64,000 bases of DNA from Phreatobacter sp. (GTDB lineage Bacteria; Pseudomonadota; Alphaproteobacteria; Rhizobiales; Phreatobacteraceae), in the NCBI RefSeq assembly GCF_027532945.1, contig NZ_JAPZTZ010000010.1, positions 1 through 64,000 on the forward strand. Direction: 5' to 3'. Under the pieces are notes generated by a model, which searched no databases, was not told where the DNA came from, and saw only the letters and a program-made list of their open reading frames with translations. Positions 24,511-33,376 of this stretch are shown here, piece by piece (within the stretch, counting starts at the first letter, position 1; each line of letters opens with the position of its first letter). The position numbers and the translations under genes are program-made.

Positions 24511-25983
24511 ATGACCGCCCATGCCAATCCGAAGAACCTCATCCCCGGCGCCACCGGCGACTGGGAGGTGGTGATCGGCCTCGAGATCCACGCGCAGGTG
24601 GCCTCCAATTCCAAGCTGTTCTCGGGCGCGGCTGTGGGCTTCGGCGATGCGCCGAATGCCAATGTCAGCCTCGTCGATGCGGCCATGCCCGGCATGCTCC
24701 CCGTCATCAACGAGGAATGCGTGCGCCAGGCGATCCGCACCGGCCTCGGCCTCAAGGCGAAGATCAACCACCGCTCGGTCTTCGACCGGAAGAACTATTT
24801 CTATCCGGACCTGCCGCAGGGCTACCAGATCAGCCAGTACAAGAGCCCGATCGTCGGCGAGGGCGAGGTCACCGTCGACCTCACGCCCACCGAGAGCATC
24901 AAGGTCGGCATCGAGCGGCTGCATCTCGAACAGGATGCCGGCAAGTCGATCCACGACCAGCACCCGACCCTGTCCTATATCGACCTCAACCGCTCCGGCA
25001 CGGCGCTGATGGAGATCGTCTCCAAGCCCGACCTGCGCTCGGCCGACGAGGCCAAGGCCTATGTGACGAAGCTGCGCACCATCCTTCGCTATCTCGGCAC
25101 CTGCGACGGCGACATGGAGAAGGGCAATCTGCGCGCCGACGTGAACGTCTCGGTGCGCAAGCCCGGCGATCCCTTCGGCACGCGCTGCGAGATCAAGAAC
25201 GTCAACTCGATCCGCTTCATCGGCCAGGCCATCGATTACGAAGCGCGCCGGCAGATCGGCATTCTCGAGGATGGTGGTTCGATCGACCAGGAGACGCGCC
25301 TCTACGATGCGGCGAAGGGCGAGACGCGCTCCATGCGCTCCAAGGAAGAGGCGCATGACTACCGCTACTTCCCCGATCCGGACCTGCTGCCGCTCGAATT
25401 CAGCCAGGCCTATGTGGACGAGCTCGCCACCCACCTCCCCGAACTGCCGGACGCCAAGAAGGCGCGGCTCATCGCCCAGTACGGCCTGACCCCCTATGAC
25501 GCCTCCATCCTGATCCTGGAGAAGGAGAGTGCCGACTTCTTCGAGGCGGTCGCGAAGGGTCGCGACGGCAAGACGGCGGCCAACTGGGTCATCAACGAGC
25601 TGTTCGGCCGCCTCAACAAGGAGGGCAAGGACGTCACCGCCTCGCCCGTCACGCCTGACCAGATCGGCGGGATCATCGACCTCATCCAGGCCGGCACCAT
25701 CTCCGGCAAGATTGCCAAGGACCTGTTCGAGATCGTCTTCACCGAGGGCGGCGACCCCGCGGCCGTCGTCGAGGCGCGCGGCATGAAGCAGGTTACCGAT
25801 ACCGGCGCCATCGAGAAGGTGATCGACGAGGTCATCGCCGCCAATCCCGACAAGGTCGAGCAGGCGAAAGCGAAGCCGACGCTGCTCGGCTGGTTCGTCG
25901 GCCAGGTGATGAAAGCCTCGGGCGGCAAGGCCAACCCGGCGACCGTCAACGATATCCTGAAGGCCAAGCTCGGCATAGAGTGA
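24511..25983 (+). CDS. gatB: Aspartyl/glutamyl-tRNA amidotransferase subunit B
   Basis: 490 residues, full length. [13 protein letters not shown] and [15 protein letters not shown] begin the kinase-like catalytic cradle, DVNVSVR and CEIKNVNS hold conserved active-site residues, and the C-terminal YqeY-like helical domain (about 330-490) ends [22 protein letters not shown]. It phosphorylates the misacylated tRNA and adds ammonia from GatA. ATG 24511 is chosen because it starts 15-20 residues before the conserved core; the longer open frame upstream lacks homology. gatC and gatA are 5 kb upstream, so the complex is split over two loci. Confidence 0.96.
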   Translation: MTAHANPKNLIPGATGDWEVVIGLEIHAQVASNSKLFSGAAVGFGDAPNANVSLVDAAMPGMLPVINEECVRQAIRTGLGLKAKINHRSVFDRKNYFYPDLPQGYQISQYKSPIVGEGEVTVDLTPTESIKVGIERLHLEQDAGKSIHDQHPTLSYIDLNRSGTALMEIVSKPDLRSADEAKAYVTKLRTILRYLGTCDGDMEKGNLRADVNVSVRKPGDPFGTRCEIKNVNSIRFIGQAIDYEARRQIGILEDGGSIDQETRLYDAAKGETRSMRSKEEAHDYRYFPDPDLLPLEFSQAYVDELATHLPELPDAKKARLIAQYGLTPYDASILILEKESADFFEAVAKGRDGKTAANWVINELFGRLNKEGKDVTASPVTPDQIGGIIDLIQAGTISGKIAKDLFEIVFTEGGDPAAVVEARGMKQVTDTGAIEKVIDEVIAANPDKVEQAKAKPTLLGWFVGQVMKASGGKANPATVNDILKAKLGIE

Positions 25984-25991
25984 GAGGGCGG

Positions 25992-26015
25992 CCGGCCTTG
26001 GTGAGGCAAGGCCGG
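25992..26015 (+). other. Perfect intercistronic hairpin after gatB
   Basis: CCGGCCTTG (25992-26000) and CAAGGCCGG (26007-26015) pair fully around a six-base GTGAGG loop, 9 bases after the gatB stop and 15 before the next gene. No T-run follows, so it is more likely an mRNA-stability or attenuating element between two same-strand genes than a full terminator. Confidence 0.5.
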
Positions 26016-26029
26016 TAGGGCGACAGCAG

Positions 26030-26611
26030 ATGGCGGGCTTGTGGACGTCCAACATCGAGCGCGATCCGCGCTATCGCGGGGCCGCCGAGGCCCTCGAGGC
26101 TGCCGGCTATGCCATCGCCATCAGCGATGGGCTCATCGAGGTCGAGAACGAGGAGAGCGGCGATCGCCAGCGCTTCCGTGCCCGCAAGGAGCTGCTGGCC
26201 TTCGCGAGCGCCATCGCCTCCGGCGAACAGCCCCAGCCGGTGAAGCGGAGTGCGCCGATCCGCAACGGGCAGGGATTCGGCGGGCGTCAGCCGCGCCCCG
26301 AGGCGCGGGACAGTGATCCCCCGCCTGCCGAGAAAGAGCCCGAGCTCGACCTCGCCAAGCTGAAGGCGCTGTGCCAGGCGCTCGTCATCGAGCGCGATGC
26401 CTGGAAGGCGCGGGCGCAGATCCGTGAAACGGCCGCAGCGGCGGAGCCCTCCGGCAGTGACGAGAAGTACCGCGCCCTGAAGAAGTTCATCGCGCGGGAA
26501 TTCCATCCGGACAATGTCCGCGCCGACGGGATCGAGCGTCTGGTGCGCACCGAGGTGTTCAAGACGATCTGGGCCCATATCGAGGAGATCGAGCGCGCCA
26601 GCCGCTCCTGA
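26030..26611 (+). CDS. Hypothetical protein with a C-terminal DnaJ-like (HPD) segment
   Basis: 193 residues. An N-terminal domain (about 1-65, GYAIAISDGLIEVENEESGDRQ) is followed by a disordered Pro/Arg-rich linker (66-105) and a helical C-terminus. The segment around residues 145-188 resembles a J-domain: a helix with KKFIAREF, then HPD at 159-161, then a second helix ending WAHIEEIERA. HPD is the motif with which J-proteins stimulate Hsp70. The first helix is compact, so it is an atypical J-domain. It lies 46 bases after gatB, probably cotranscribed. An Hsp70-like gene exists at 47.2 kb, but no link is shown. Confidence 0.6.
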   Translation: MAGLWTSNIERDPRYRGAAEALEAAGYAIAISDGLIEVENEESGDRQRFRARKELLAFASAIASGEQPQPVKRSAPIRNGQGFGGRQPRPEARDSDPPPAEKEPELDLAKLKALCQALVIERDAWKARAQIRETAAAAEPSGSDEKYRALKKFIAREFHPDNVRADGIERLVRTEVFKTIWAHIEEIERASRS

Positions 26612-26710
26612 TCCGTGGCCTCGGTCCGCCGAATGGCAGCAGTGATCCTCTACCCCTTGCGTTAGGGCAGGCCGCACTGTTCCATCCCCGTCCCCGAGGG
26701 AGGAAAAATC

Positions 26711-27343
26711 ATGTCGAAACGCTTCACGCTCAGCGGCTTCTGGCTGTCCGGGCCGACCTACAAGGTTGGGCTCATGCTCAGCCTGTGCGGCGAGGGCTTC
26801 GCCTATCATTCGGTCAATCTGCGCGCCGGCGAGCACAAGAGCCCCGCCTTCATCGCCAAGAACCGCTTCGGCCAGGTGCCGGCGCTGGAGGATGCCAAGT
26901 CCGGCATGGCGCTCTGCCAGTCGGCGGCGATCCTCGAATATCTCGCGGCCGAGCTCGGCAAGTTCGGCGGCGAGGGTGCCTGCGGCGCCGGCCAGGCACG
27001 CGAGTGGATGTTCTGGGACTTCGATCGTCTCGCCGCCCCGATCTATCGCCTGAGGGCGCAGCGCGCCGGCTTCCGCACCTTCAGCCAGCCCATCGTCGAG
27101 ATGTATTTCGCCGAGGCGGGCGCGGCCCTCAAGGTCCTGGAGGAGGCGCTCGGAAAGACGGCCTGGCTCTGCGGCTCGCAGCCGAGCATCGCCGATATCG
27201 ACGTCTATGGCGTCGTCGCCTATGCGCCGCAGGCGGGCTTCGATCTTGCCGCCTATCCGGCGATTTCCGCCTGGACCAAGCGCATGGAGGCCCTGCCGGG
27301 CTTCATCGGCATCAACGACCTGCCCAAGGCGACTCAGGCGTGA
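26711..27343 (+). CDS. Glutathione S-transferase family protein
   Basis: 210 residues. The thioredoxin-like N-terminal domain (about 1-78) has WLSGPTYKVGLMLSLCG, the cis-Pro block RFGQVPALED and the QSAAILEYLAAE segment that binds the gamma-glutamyl group. The C-terminal helical domain has PSIADIDVYGVVAY with the N-capping motif. The substrate is unknown. AGGGAGG lies 9 bases before the ATG. It overlaps the next gene (GNAT) by 4 bases. Confidence 0.88.
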   Translation: MSKRFTLSGFWLSGPTYKVGLMLSLCGEGFAYHSVNLRAGEHKSPAFIAKNRFGQVPALEDAKSGMALCQSAAILEYLAAELGKFGGEGACGAGQAREWMFWDFDRLAAPIYRLRAQRAGFRTFSQPIVEMYFAEAGAALKVLEEALGKTAWLCGSQPSIADIDVYGVVAYAPQAGFDLAAYPAISAWTKRMEALPGFIGINDLPKATQA

Positions 27344-27831
27344 CCACCGACGCAGGCGTGACCGCTGAGGTCTCCTTGCGCGAGGCGACCGCGGCCGACG
27401 TGCCGCGGATCGCCGCGCTCATCGCCATGGGAGACGCGAAGAAGCCCATGGATGCCCCGACGGCCGAGGCGGAGGGGCATCACCCCGCCTATGCCGCGGC
27501 CTTTCGGCGGGTGGCGGCCTCGGAGGCCAACCACCTCTTCGTCGCCGAGCAGGGGGGGCGCATCGTCGGCACCTACCAGCTGACGGTCCTGCCCGGCATT
27601 GCCGAGCGCGGCCGGACCCGCGGCAAGATCGAAAGCGTCCATGTCGATCCGACGCTGCGCGGCACCGGCGTCGGCGCGGCGATGATGCGCCACGCCATCG
27701 CCACGGCGCGGGAGAAGGGCATCGGCCTGGTCGAACTCTCCTCCAACAAGAGCCGCACCGACGCCCACCGCTTCTATGAGCGGCTCGGCTTCGCCAAAAG
27801 CCATGAGGGCTTCAAGATGGCGCTCGACTGA
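27340..27831 (+). CDS. GNAT-family N-acetyltransferase
   Basis: 163 residues. LREATAADVPRIAALI, the strand ESVHVDPTLRGTGVGAAMMRHAI with the acetyl-CoA pyrophosphate loop (RGTGVG) and SNKSRTDAHRFYERLGF are classic GNAT motifs. It transfers an acetyl group from acetyl-CoA to an amine; the substrate is unknown. The GTG start at 27340 overlaps the GST stop (GTGA), so the two are coupled. The last residues are part of a palindrome reaching into the convergent gene. Confidence 0.87.
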   Translation: MTTDAGVTAEVSLREATAADVPRIAALIAMGDAKKPMDAPTAEAEGHHPAYAAAFRRVAASEANHLFVAEQGGRIVGTYQLTVLPGIAERGRTRGKIESVHVDPTLRGTGVGAAMMRHAIATAREKGIGLVELSSNKSRTDAHRFYERLGFAKSHEGFKMALD

Positions 27832-27839
27832 GCGCCATC
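27816..27839. terminator. Perfect 10-bp palindrome across convergent stops
   Basis: GATGGCGCTC (27816-27825) and GAGCGCCATC (27830-27839) pair without mismatch around a GACT loop. It contains the TGA stop of the acetyltransferase (27829-27831) and the first bases of the stop of the convergent small exported protein (27838). There is no T-tract on either strand. Confidence 0.6.
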
Positions 27840-28131
27840 AGCCGCGCTGGCGGGCCCGGCACTCGGGGAGGAAGCTGCGCCAGGTCTTGCCCGCGGCCTG
27901 AAGGCGGGCCTTGTCGCGCCGCCATTCGGTGCCACAGGTACGCATGATCTGGTCGTTGCGCAGCTGCGCTGCCGAACGGGGCCGGCGCGTCGTCTGGCTC
28001 GACGAGCCGGAGGTCGTGGTGGAGGCCTCGGTGGAGGAGGCGCGGTTGCGGCTGGCGCGGCTCTCCTGCGCGGCGGCGAGGTCGACGGTGAGCACGAGAG
28101 CGGCGAGAGCCGCGAGGATAGCAAGGCGCAT
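27838..28131 (-). CDS. Small exported protein with a paired-cysteine C-terminal motif
   Basis: 97 residues. The signal peptide ends near LAAAQ (about 21), a Ser/Thr-rich linker spans 22-55, and a C-terminal segment follows with MRTCGTEWRRDKARLQAAG and KTWRSFLPECRAR. A C-x2-EW-R and TW-x2-FL-x2-CR pattern of this kind occurs in many small exported proteins of Rhizobiales, presumably one disulfide; no function is known. It converges on the acetyltransferase gene with 6 bases between stops. Confidence 0.65.
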   Translation of the reverse strand: MRLAILAALAALVLTVDLAAAQESRASRNRASSTEASTTTSGSSSQTTRRPRSAAQLRNDQIMRTCGTEWRRDKARLQAAGKTWRSFLPECRARQRG

Positions 28132-28340
28132 CGGGATCCTCCCTGGGAATGGACGCGAGCTTCAGCCGCTCAACCCAAACCCGGCGTGAACGTCCTTCCG
28201 GTTGTATTGTTCTGCTAAATTGCAACCTGTCCAATGCGGCATTGCACGGATAAGGCGGAACGGCAGGCCTGTTCGCCGGTCGCCGTCGTGCTAGCGTGCC
28301 GCCGCGGTCGCCGAGGCGGCCGGTTGCCCCGGAGAGATCC

Positions 28341-29039
28341 ATGAGCGAGCGCCCCATCGACCTGCATTTCTGGCCGACGCCAAACGGCTGGAAGATCACC
28401 ATCATGCTGGAAGAATGCGGGTTGCCGTACCGGGTGATCCCCGTGAACATCGGCAAGGGCGACCAGTTCAAGCCGGAATTCCTCGCCATCGCGCCGAACA
28501 ACCGCATGCCGGCCATCGTCGATCCGGACGGGCCGGGCGGTGCCCCGATCTCGGTCTTCGAGTCGGGCGCCATCCTCATGTATCTCGGCCGCAAGACCGG
28601 CAAGTTCTATCCGCAGGACGAGCGCGGCCGCGTCGCCGTCGAGGAATGGCTGATGTGGCAGATGGCAGGCTTCGGGCCGATGCTCGGCCAGACCCACCAT
28701 TTCCGCATCTATGCGCCGGAGAAGATCGACTACGCCATCGAGCGCTACACCAAGGAAGCGAACCGCCTTTACGGGGTGCTGAACCGCCGCCTCGAGGGGC
28801 GCGACTATATTTGCGGCAGCTACACCATCGCCGATATGGCCTGCATCGGCTGGGCCAAGCTCTGGGAGCGCCAGGGCCAGGACATCGCGCAGTTCCCGAA
28901 CGTGAAGGCCTGGATCGACCGGATGTTGGCGCGTCCCGCCGTGCAGAGGGGCCTTGCGGTCAACAAGGAAGACCGCACCAACGCCGCTGTGACCGATCCC
29001 AACGCCCGGGCGGTGCTGTTCGGCCAGACGGCGCGCTGA
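28341..29039 (+). CDS. Glutathione S-transferase, YfcG/YghU-like disulfide-bond oxidoreductase
   Basis: 232 residues. The N-terminal block FWPTPNGWKITIMLEECGLPY with TPNGWK replaces a catalytic Ser/Tyr, as in nu-class YfcG and YghU enzymes that reduce disulfides with two glutathiones. Cis-Pro is in NNRMPAIVD, ESGAILMYL binds glutathione, and the C-terminal domain ends WAKLWERQGQDIAQFPNVKAW. A GGAGAG site lies 6 bases before the ATG. It stands alone, convergent with a DUF2147 gene. Confidence 0.9.
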   Translation: MSERPIDLHFWPTPNGWKITIMLEECGLPYRVIPVNIGKGDQFKPEFLAIAPNNRMPAIVDPDGPGGAPISVFESGAILMYLGRKTGKFYPQDERGRVAVEEWLMWQMAGFGPMLGQTHHFRIYAPEKIDYAIERYTKEANRLYGVLNRRLEGRDYICGSYTIADMACIGWAKLWERQGQDIAQFPNVKAWIDRMLARPAVQRGLAVNKEDRTNAAVTDPNARAVLFGQTAR

Positions 29040-29048
29040 CGCGCGCCG
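29029..29048. terminator. Palindrome around the GST stop codon
   Basis: CGGCGCGC (29029-29036) and GCGCGCCG (29041-29048) pair perfectly with the loop TGAC, which holds the TGA stop of the GST gene (29037-29039). The convergent DUF2147 gene stops at 29061. There is only a weak T-run (CGTTTGG) beyond. Confidence 0.5.
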
Positions 29049-29060
29049 CCCGTTTGGCCC

Positions 29061-29462
29061 TTAGTTGACCCGCGTCCAGGTCTGGCTGCGGCACACGAGG
29101 CCGCCGAGCACGCAGCCGGACAGGCTCATGCTGTCGGCGTTCGGCATGGTCATGCGGCCGCTATAGGTCTTGCCGTCCTGGAAATTGTAGAGCGAGCCTT
29201 CCCAGGCGTTGGCGCCGGCAGGGCGCATGGTGATCATGCGGACGCCAACGAGGGCGAGGCTGCGCAGGCTGGCGTTCTCGTTCTTCTCGTCGGTGGTCTG
29301 GCCGCGCGCGGCGACAATGGTGCCGCAGATCTGGCCGCCGCAATCGGCGAAGCGCACGCGGGTGTCGCCGGACTGGCTGACGAAAGTGCCTGTGGGGCTC
29401 TGGGCGGCGGCCGGCAGGGCGATCAGGCTGGCGAGCGCCGCCAGGATAAGGCTTGTCTTCAT
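29061..29462 (-). CDS. DUF2147 family exported protein
   Basis: 133 residues. Signal peptide to about residue 21 (ALPAAAQ). The mature part has GTFVSQSGDTRVRFADCGGQICGTIVAA, with two cysteines, and YNFQDGKTYSGRMTM then GCVLGGLVCRSQTWTR; this is the DUF2147 beta-barrel lipocalin-like fold. The function is unknown; it is usually periplasmic. It ends with TAA, convergent on the GST gene. Confidence 0.83.
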   Translation of the reverse strand: MKTSLILAALASLIALPAAAQSPTGTFVSQSGDTRVRFADCGGQICGTIVAARGQTTDEKNENASLRSLALVGVRMITMRPAGANAWEGSLYNFQDGKTYSGRMTMPNADSMSLSGCVLGGLVCRSQTWTRVN

Positions 29463-29668
29463 GCTGTTGCTCCCGTGCCGCCCTCTGCGGGGCGGGCGCG
29501 GGAACAGTGACGCCAGCCCGGGCGGGCGTCCACTCCGCCGTCCGTCGATGGGACGGCCATTCAGGATCTCGTAGCGTTAATTCATCATTGACCTATGGGA
29601 AGCAAACTCGCCGCCATTGGGTCAACCGCGGCCGCCCCCCGGGCCGTGCAGTCATGGGAGATCATGCG

Positions 29669-29953
29669 ATGACCGTGATGTTCCTCGCCGAGGCGGATGC
29701 CCCGTCGATTGCGCCTGAAGAGCTTGAGAACCGTCCGCCGCGCGAACTCGGCACGCTCTATGCCGCCGGCCGTGTCGTGCCGCGCGACCTCGTCGCCGCC
29801 CATATGTGGTTCAACATCGCGGCGATGCGCGGCGATCGCGAGGCCGCGGTGCAGCGCCAGGAGGTGGCCGCCGAGATGAGCCGGGACGAGATCGCCCAGG
29901 CGCTCAGCTGGGCGCGGGCCTGGCTCGATTCCAAGGGCCCGGTGACCGCCTGA
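29669..29953 (+). CDS. Short Sel1-like repeat protein
   Basis: 94 residues. ELGTLYAAGRVVPRDLVAAHMWFNIAAMRGDREAA is one Sel1-type helix-turn-helix repeat, and AAEMSRDEIAQALSWARAWLDS a following cap. There is no signal peptide. A single repeat is unusual; members normally have several and act as adaptors. The start at 29669 has GGGAG about 9 bases upstream; an ATG at 29654 is in frame and would add five residues. It abuts the convergent MFS gene with no spacer. Confidence 0.65.
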   Translation: MTVMFLAEADAPSIAPEELENRPPRELGTLYAAGRVVPRDLVAAHMWFNIAAMRGDREAAVQRQEVAAEMSRDEIAQALSWARAWLDSKGPVTA

Positions 29954-29961
29954 TCAGGCGG
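29946..29961. terminator. 16-base palindrome formed by two abutting stop codons
   Basis: CCGCCTGA (29946-29953) is the exact inverse of TCAGGCGG (29954-29961). The TGA of the plus-strand Sel1-like gene and the TCA (TGA) of the minus-strand MFS gene meet at the centre, so there is no spacer. It can form a 5-bp hairpin with a six-base loop in either transcript. Confidence 0.5.
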
Positions 29962-31177
29962 CGGCCAGCCGGGCGCGTTCCTTCTCCACGTCGGGCAGGA
30001 AGATCGTGAGCAGGCCGATGGCCGGCAGGAACGAACAGATCCAGTAGACGAACTCGATGCCGCGCAGGTCGGCGATCTGGCCGAGCACCGCCGCACCGAG
30101 CCCGCCCATGCCGAAGGCGAAGCCGAAGAACAGCCCGGCGATCATCCCGACCTTCCCCGGGACCAACTCCTGCGCGAAAACCAGGATCGCGGTGAAGGCC
30201 GAGGCCATGACCAGGCCGATAATGCCCGTGAGGATGGCCGTCCCGAGAAGGTTGGCGTAGGGCAGGGCGAGGGTGAAGGGCAGGGTGCCGAGGATCGAGG
30301 CCCAGATGACCGGCTTGCGGCCGAAGCGGTCGCCGATGGGGCCGCCGAGCACGATGCCGGCGGCCAGCGCGCCGAGGAAAATGAACAGCAGAAGCTGCGC
30401 GTCGCGCACCGAAACGCCGAACTTCTCGATGACGTAGAAGGTGTAGTAGCTCGATAGGCTCGCCATATAGACGTATTTCGAGAAGACGAGGCAGCCGAGC
30501 ACGACCAGCGCGCCGACGACAGTGCGGCGGGGCAGGGCGATGGGCTTCACCGGCGCCGGCCTCTTCGCCTGTGCGGCGCGATGGCGGGCGTACCAGCCGC
30601 CGACCCGCACCAGGATCAGCATTCCCGTGAGCGCCAGGACGCCGAACCAGGCAACGCTCTCCTGGCCACGCGGCAGGATGATGAAGGCGGCGGCGATCGG
30701 CCCCAGTGCCGTGCCGGCATTGCCGCCGACCTGGAACAGTGACTGGGCGAGGCCGTGCCGGCCGCCCGAGGCGAGGCGCGCCATGCGCGAGGATTCAGGG
30801 TGGAAGACCGCCGAGCCGAAGCCGACGAGGCCGGCCGCGAGCAGCAGGAACGGAAAGCTGGTCGCATAGGCGAGCAGCAGCAGACCGCAGAAGGAGAAGG
30901 CCATGCCGGCGGCTAGCGAGTAGGGCAGCGGGTGCCGGTCGGTGTAGAGGCCGACGAGCGGCTGGAAGATCGACGCGGTGCCCGAGAACACGAAGGCAAT
31001 GAGGCCGATCTGGCCGAAATCGAGGTCGTAATTGGCCTTGAGCACCGGATAGAGCGCCGCCACCAGCGACTGCATGACGTCGTTGAGCAGGTGGCAGAGG
31101 CTGAGGGCCGCCAGGACGCCGAAGGATGTGCGGTCGACGGCGGGCGAAGCCGCCGCAGCGACGGGGGGGCTTGTCAC
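29954..31177 (-). CDS. fsr: MFS transporter, Fsr (fosmidomycin resistance) type
   Basis: 407 residues with 12 predicted helices. LCHLLNDVMQSLVAALYPVLKANYDL is the Fsr-type first helix and GLYTDRHP the conserved MFS loop between helices 2 and 3; GDRFGRKPVIWAS is its counterpart in the second half. This family exports fosmidomycin and other small molecules. GTG 31177 is preferred because GAGGAG lies 5-6 bases upstream on the minus strand; a GTG at 31195 gives six more residues. It follows ilvD on the same strand, separated by 138 bases. Confidence 0.85.
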   Translation of the reverse strand: MTSPPVAAAASPAVDRTSFGVLAALSLCHLLNDVMQSLVAALYPVLKANYDLDFGQIGLIAFVFSGTASIFQPLVGLYTDRHPLPYSLAAGMAFSFCGLLLLAYATSFPFLLLAAGLVGFGSAVFHPESSRMARLASGGRHGLAQSLFQVGGNAGTALGPIAAAFIILPRGQESVAWFGVLALTGMLILVRVGGWYARHRAAQAKRPAPVKPIALPRRTVVGALVVLGCLVFSKYVYMASLSSYYTFYVIEKFGVSVRDAQLLLFIFLGALAAGIVLGGPIGDRFGRKPVIWASILGTLPFTLALPYANLLGTAILTGIIGLVMASAFTAILVFAQELVPGKVGMIAGLFFGFAFGMGGLGAAVLGQIADLRGIEFVYWICSFLPAIGLLTIFLPDVEKERARLAAA

Positions 31178-31315
31178 GGGGGCTCCTCGGGCCACGCGCC
31201 GTGTTCGCGATGCACGGCGTCATGCCCGATTGGGCGGCAGAAGCCCGGCGTGGTCAATGGGCGGCCGGCTTGGCCGCCCTGCGCGAGGTGGAGGGCTGCG
31301 GGTTGCCCTCGGGCC

Positions 31316-33157
31316 TCAGTTGACCTGTCGCACCGCGCCCTTGGCGGCGCTGGTGGTCAGCGCCGCATAGGCCTTCAGGGCGGTCGTCACCTTGCGCTTG
31401 CGCGGCGCCTCGGGCAGCCAGGCCGCCTTGCCGCGGGCCTCCATGGCAACACGGCGGCGGGTCAGTTCCTCGTCGGAGACGCGGACATTGATCGACCGGT
31501 TCGGAATGTCGATGTCGATCATGTCGCCCTCCTCGACCAGGCCGATGGCGCCGCCCTCCGCCGCCTCCGGCGAGGCATGGCCGATGGAGAGGCCCGATGT
31601 GCCGCCGGAGAAGCGGCCGTCGGTGACGAGGGCGCAGGCCTTCCCGAGGCCCTTCGACTTCAGATAGCTGGTCGGATAGAGCATTTCCTGCATGCCGGGG
31701 CCGCCGCGCGGGCCCTCGTAGCGGATGACCACCACGTCGCCGGCCTTGATCTTGTTGGTGAGGATCGCGTCCACCGCCGCGTCCTGGCTCTCGAAGATCC
31801 GTGCCGGGCCGGAGAAGGTGAGGATCGAGGCATCGACGCCCGCCGTCTTCACGATGCAGCCGTCCAGCGCGATGTTGCCGAAGAGCACGGCGAGGCCGCC
31901 GTCCTTCGAATAGGCATGCTCGGCGGAGCGAATGACGCCCTTCTCGCGGTCGAGGTCGAGCTCGGCGAAGCGGCGGTTCTGGCTGAAGGCGGTTTGGGTC
32001 GGAACGCCGCCGGGCGCGGCTGAATAGAAGGTGTGGACGCTCTCGGCATCGGACACCGTCACGTCCCAGCGCGTCAGCGCCGTCGCGAGGCTCTGCGAAT
32101 GGACCGTCGGCACGGCGGTGTTGATGAGGCCGGCGCGGTCGAGCTCGCCGAGGATCGCCATGATGCCGCCGGCGCGATGAACGTCCTCCATGTGGACGTT
32201 GGCGACCGAGGGCGCGACCTTGCAGAGCACAGGGACCTTGCGCGACAGGCGGTCGATATCGGCCATGGTGAAGCCGATCTCGCCCTCATGAGCCGCCGCC
32301 AGCAGGTGCAGCACGGTGTTGGTCGACCCGCCCATGGCGATGTCGAGGGTCATGGCGTTTTCAAAGGCGGTGAACGAGGCGATGGAACGCGGCAGGACGC
32401 TGGCATCCTCCTGCTCGTAATAGCGGCGGGCGAGATCGACGATGAGATGGCCGGCCTCGACGAAGAGGCGCTCGCGGTTGGCATGGGTGGCGAGCACCGA
32501 GCCGTTGCCGGGCAGCGCCAGGCCGAGCGCCTCGGTGAGGCAGTTCATGGAATTGGCGGTGAACATGCCGGAGCAGGAGCCGCAGGTCGGGCAGGCCGAG
32601 CGCTCGATGACCGCGACCTCCTCGTCGGAGACGTTCTCGTCGGCGGCGGCGACCATGGCATCGACGAGGTCGACCTTCTTCAGCACGCCCTCGGCGATGA
32701 ACTTGCCGGCTTCCATCGGGCCGCCCGAGACGAAGACGGTTGGGATGTTGAGGCGCATCGAGGCCATCAGCATGCCGGGCGTGATCTTGTCGCAATTGGA
32801 GATGCAGACGAGGGCGTCGGCGCAATGGGCGTTCGCCATGTACTCGACGCTGTCGGCGATGATCTCGCGCGAGGGCAGGGAATAGAGCATCCCGTCATGG
32901 CCCATGGCGATGCCGTCATCGACGGCGATGGTGTTGAATTCCTTGGCGACGCCGCCGGCCTTCTCGATCTCGCGGGCGACGAGCTGGCCGAGGTCCTTCA
33001 GGTGCACGTGGCCCGGCACGAACTGGGTGAAGGAATTGGCCACCGCGATGATCGGCTTGCCGAAATCGTCGTCCTTCATGCCCGTGGCGCGCCAGAGGCC
33101 GCGGGCGCCGGCCATGTTGCGGCCATGGGTGGAGGTACGCGAGCGATAGGCGGGCAT
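31316..33157 (-). CDS. ilvD: Dihydroxy-acid dehydratase
   Basis: 613 residues. It converts 2,3-dihydroxy-isovalerate and -methylvalerate to the keto acids in valine and isoleucine synthesis, using an iron-sulfur cluster. Cluster cysteines are in [11 protein letters not shown] and [24 protein letters not shown] (the latter near residue 195), and the N-terminus starts [23 protein letters not shown]. The start at 33157 has GGAAA upstream on the minus strand; the same frame is open far further upstream but has no homology there. The length suits the long (about 610) type. It stands alone. Confidence 0.96.
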   Translation of the reverse strand: MPAYRSRTSTHGRNMAGARGLWRATGMKDDDFGKPIIAVANSFTQFVPGHVHLKDLGQLVAREIEKAGGVAKEFNTIAVDDGIAMGHDGMLYSLPSREIIADSVEYMANAHCADALVCISNCDKITPGMLMASMRLNIPTVFVSGGPMEAGKFIAEGVLKKVDLVDAMVAAADENVSDEEVAVIERSACPTCGSCSGMFTANSMNCLTEALGLALPGNGSVLATHANRERLFVEAGHLIVDLARRYYEQEDASVLPRSIASFTAFENAMTLDIAMGGSTNTVLHLLAAAHEGEIGFTMADIDRLSRKVPVLCKVAPSVANVHMEDVHRAGGIMAILGELDRAGLINTAVPTVHSQSLATALTRWDVTVSDAESVHTFYSAAPGGVPTQTAFSQNRRFAELDLDREKGVIRSAEHAYSKDGGLAVLFGNIALDGCIVKTAGVDASILTFSGPARIFESQDAAVDAILTNKIKAGDVVVIRYEGPRGGPGMQEMLYPTSYLKSKGLGKACALVTDGRFSGGTSGLSIGHASPEAAEGGAIGLVEEGDMIDIDIPNRSINVRVSDEELTRRRVAMEARGKAAWLPEAPRKRKVTTALKAYAALTTSAAKGAVRQVN

Positions 33158-33376
33158 GGTCGTTTCCGGGTTGGGGCGTCTTCTGGCCGGGCCGCATGGG
33201 TCCGTTGGCCAGCCTTTAGCCGTTCCAGGAAGCGAGGAGAAGGGGCGGGAGGTCGCGGCCGTCATCCCGCCAGCCGGTAGCTCCGGTGGGCATGGCAGCC
33301 ATCCGGCGGCGGTGGTTCGCCGCTCGCTTACGGAAGCGCAGCCTGTGGCATCGCCACCGGCGCGACGGATGAGTGC

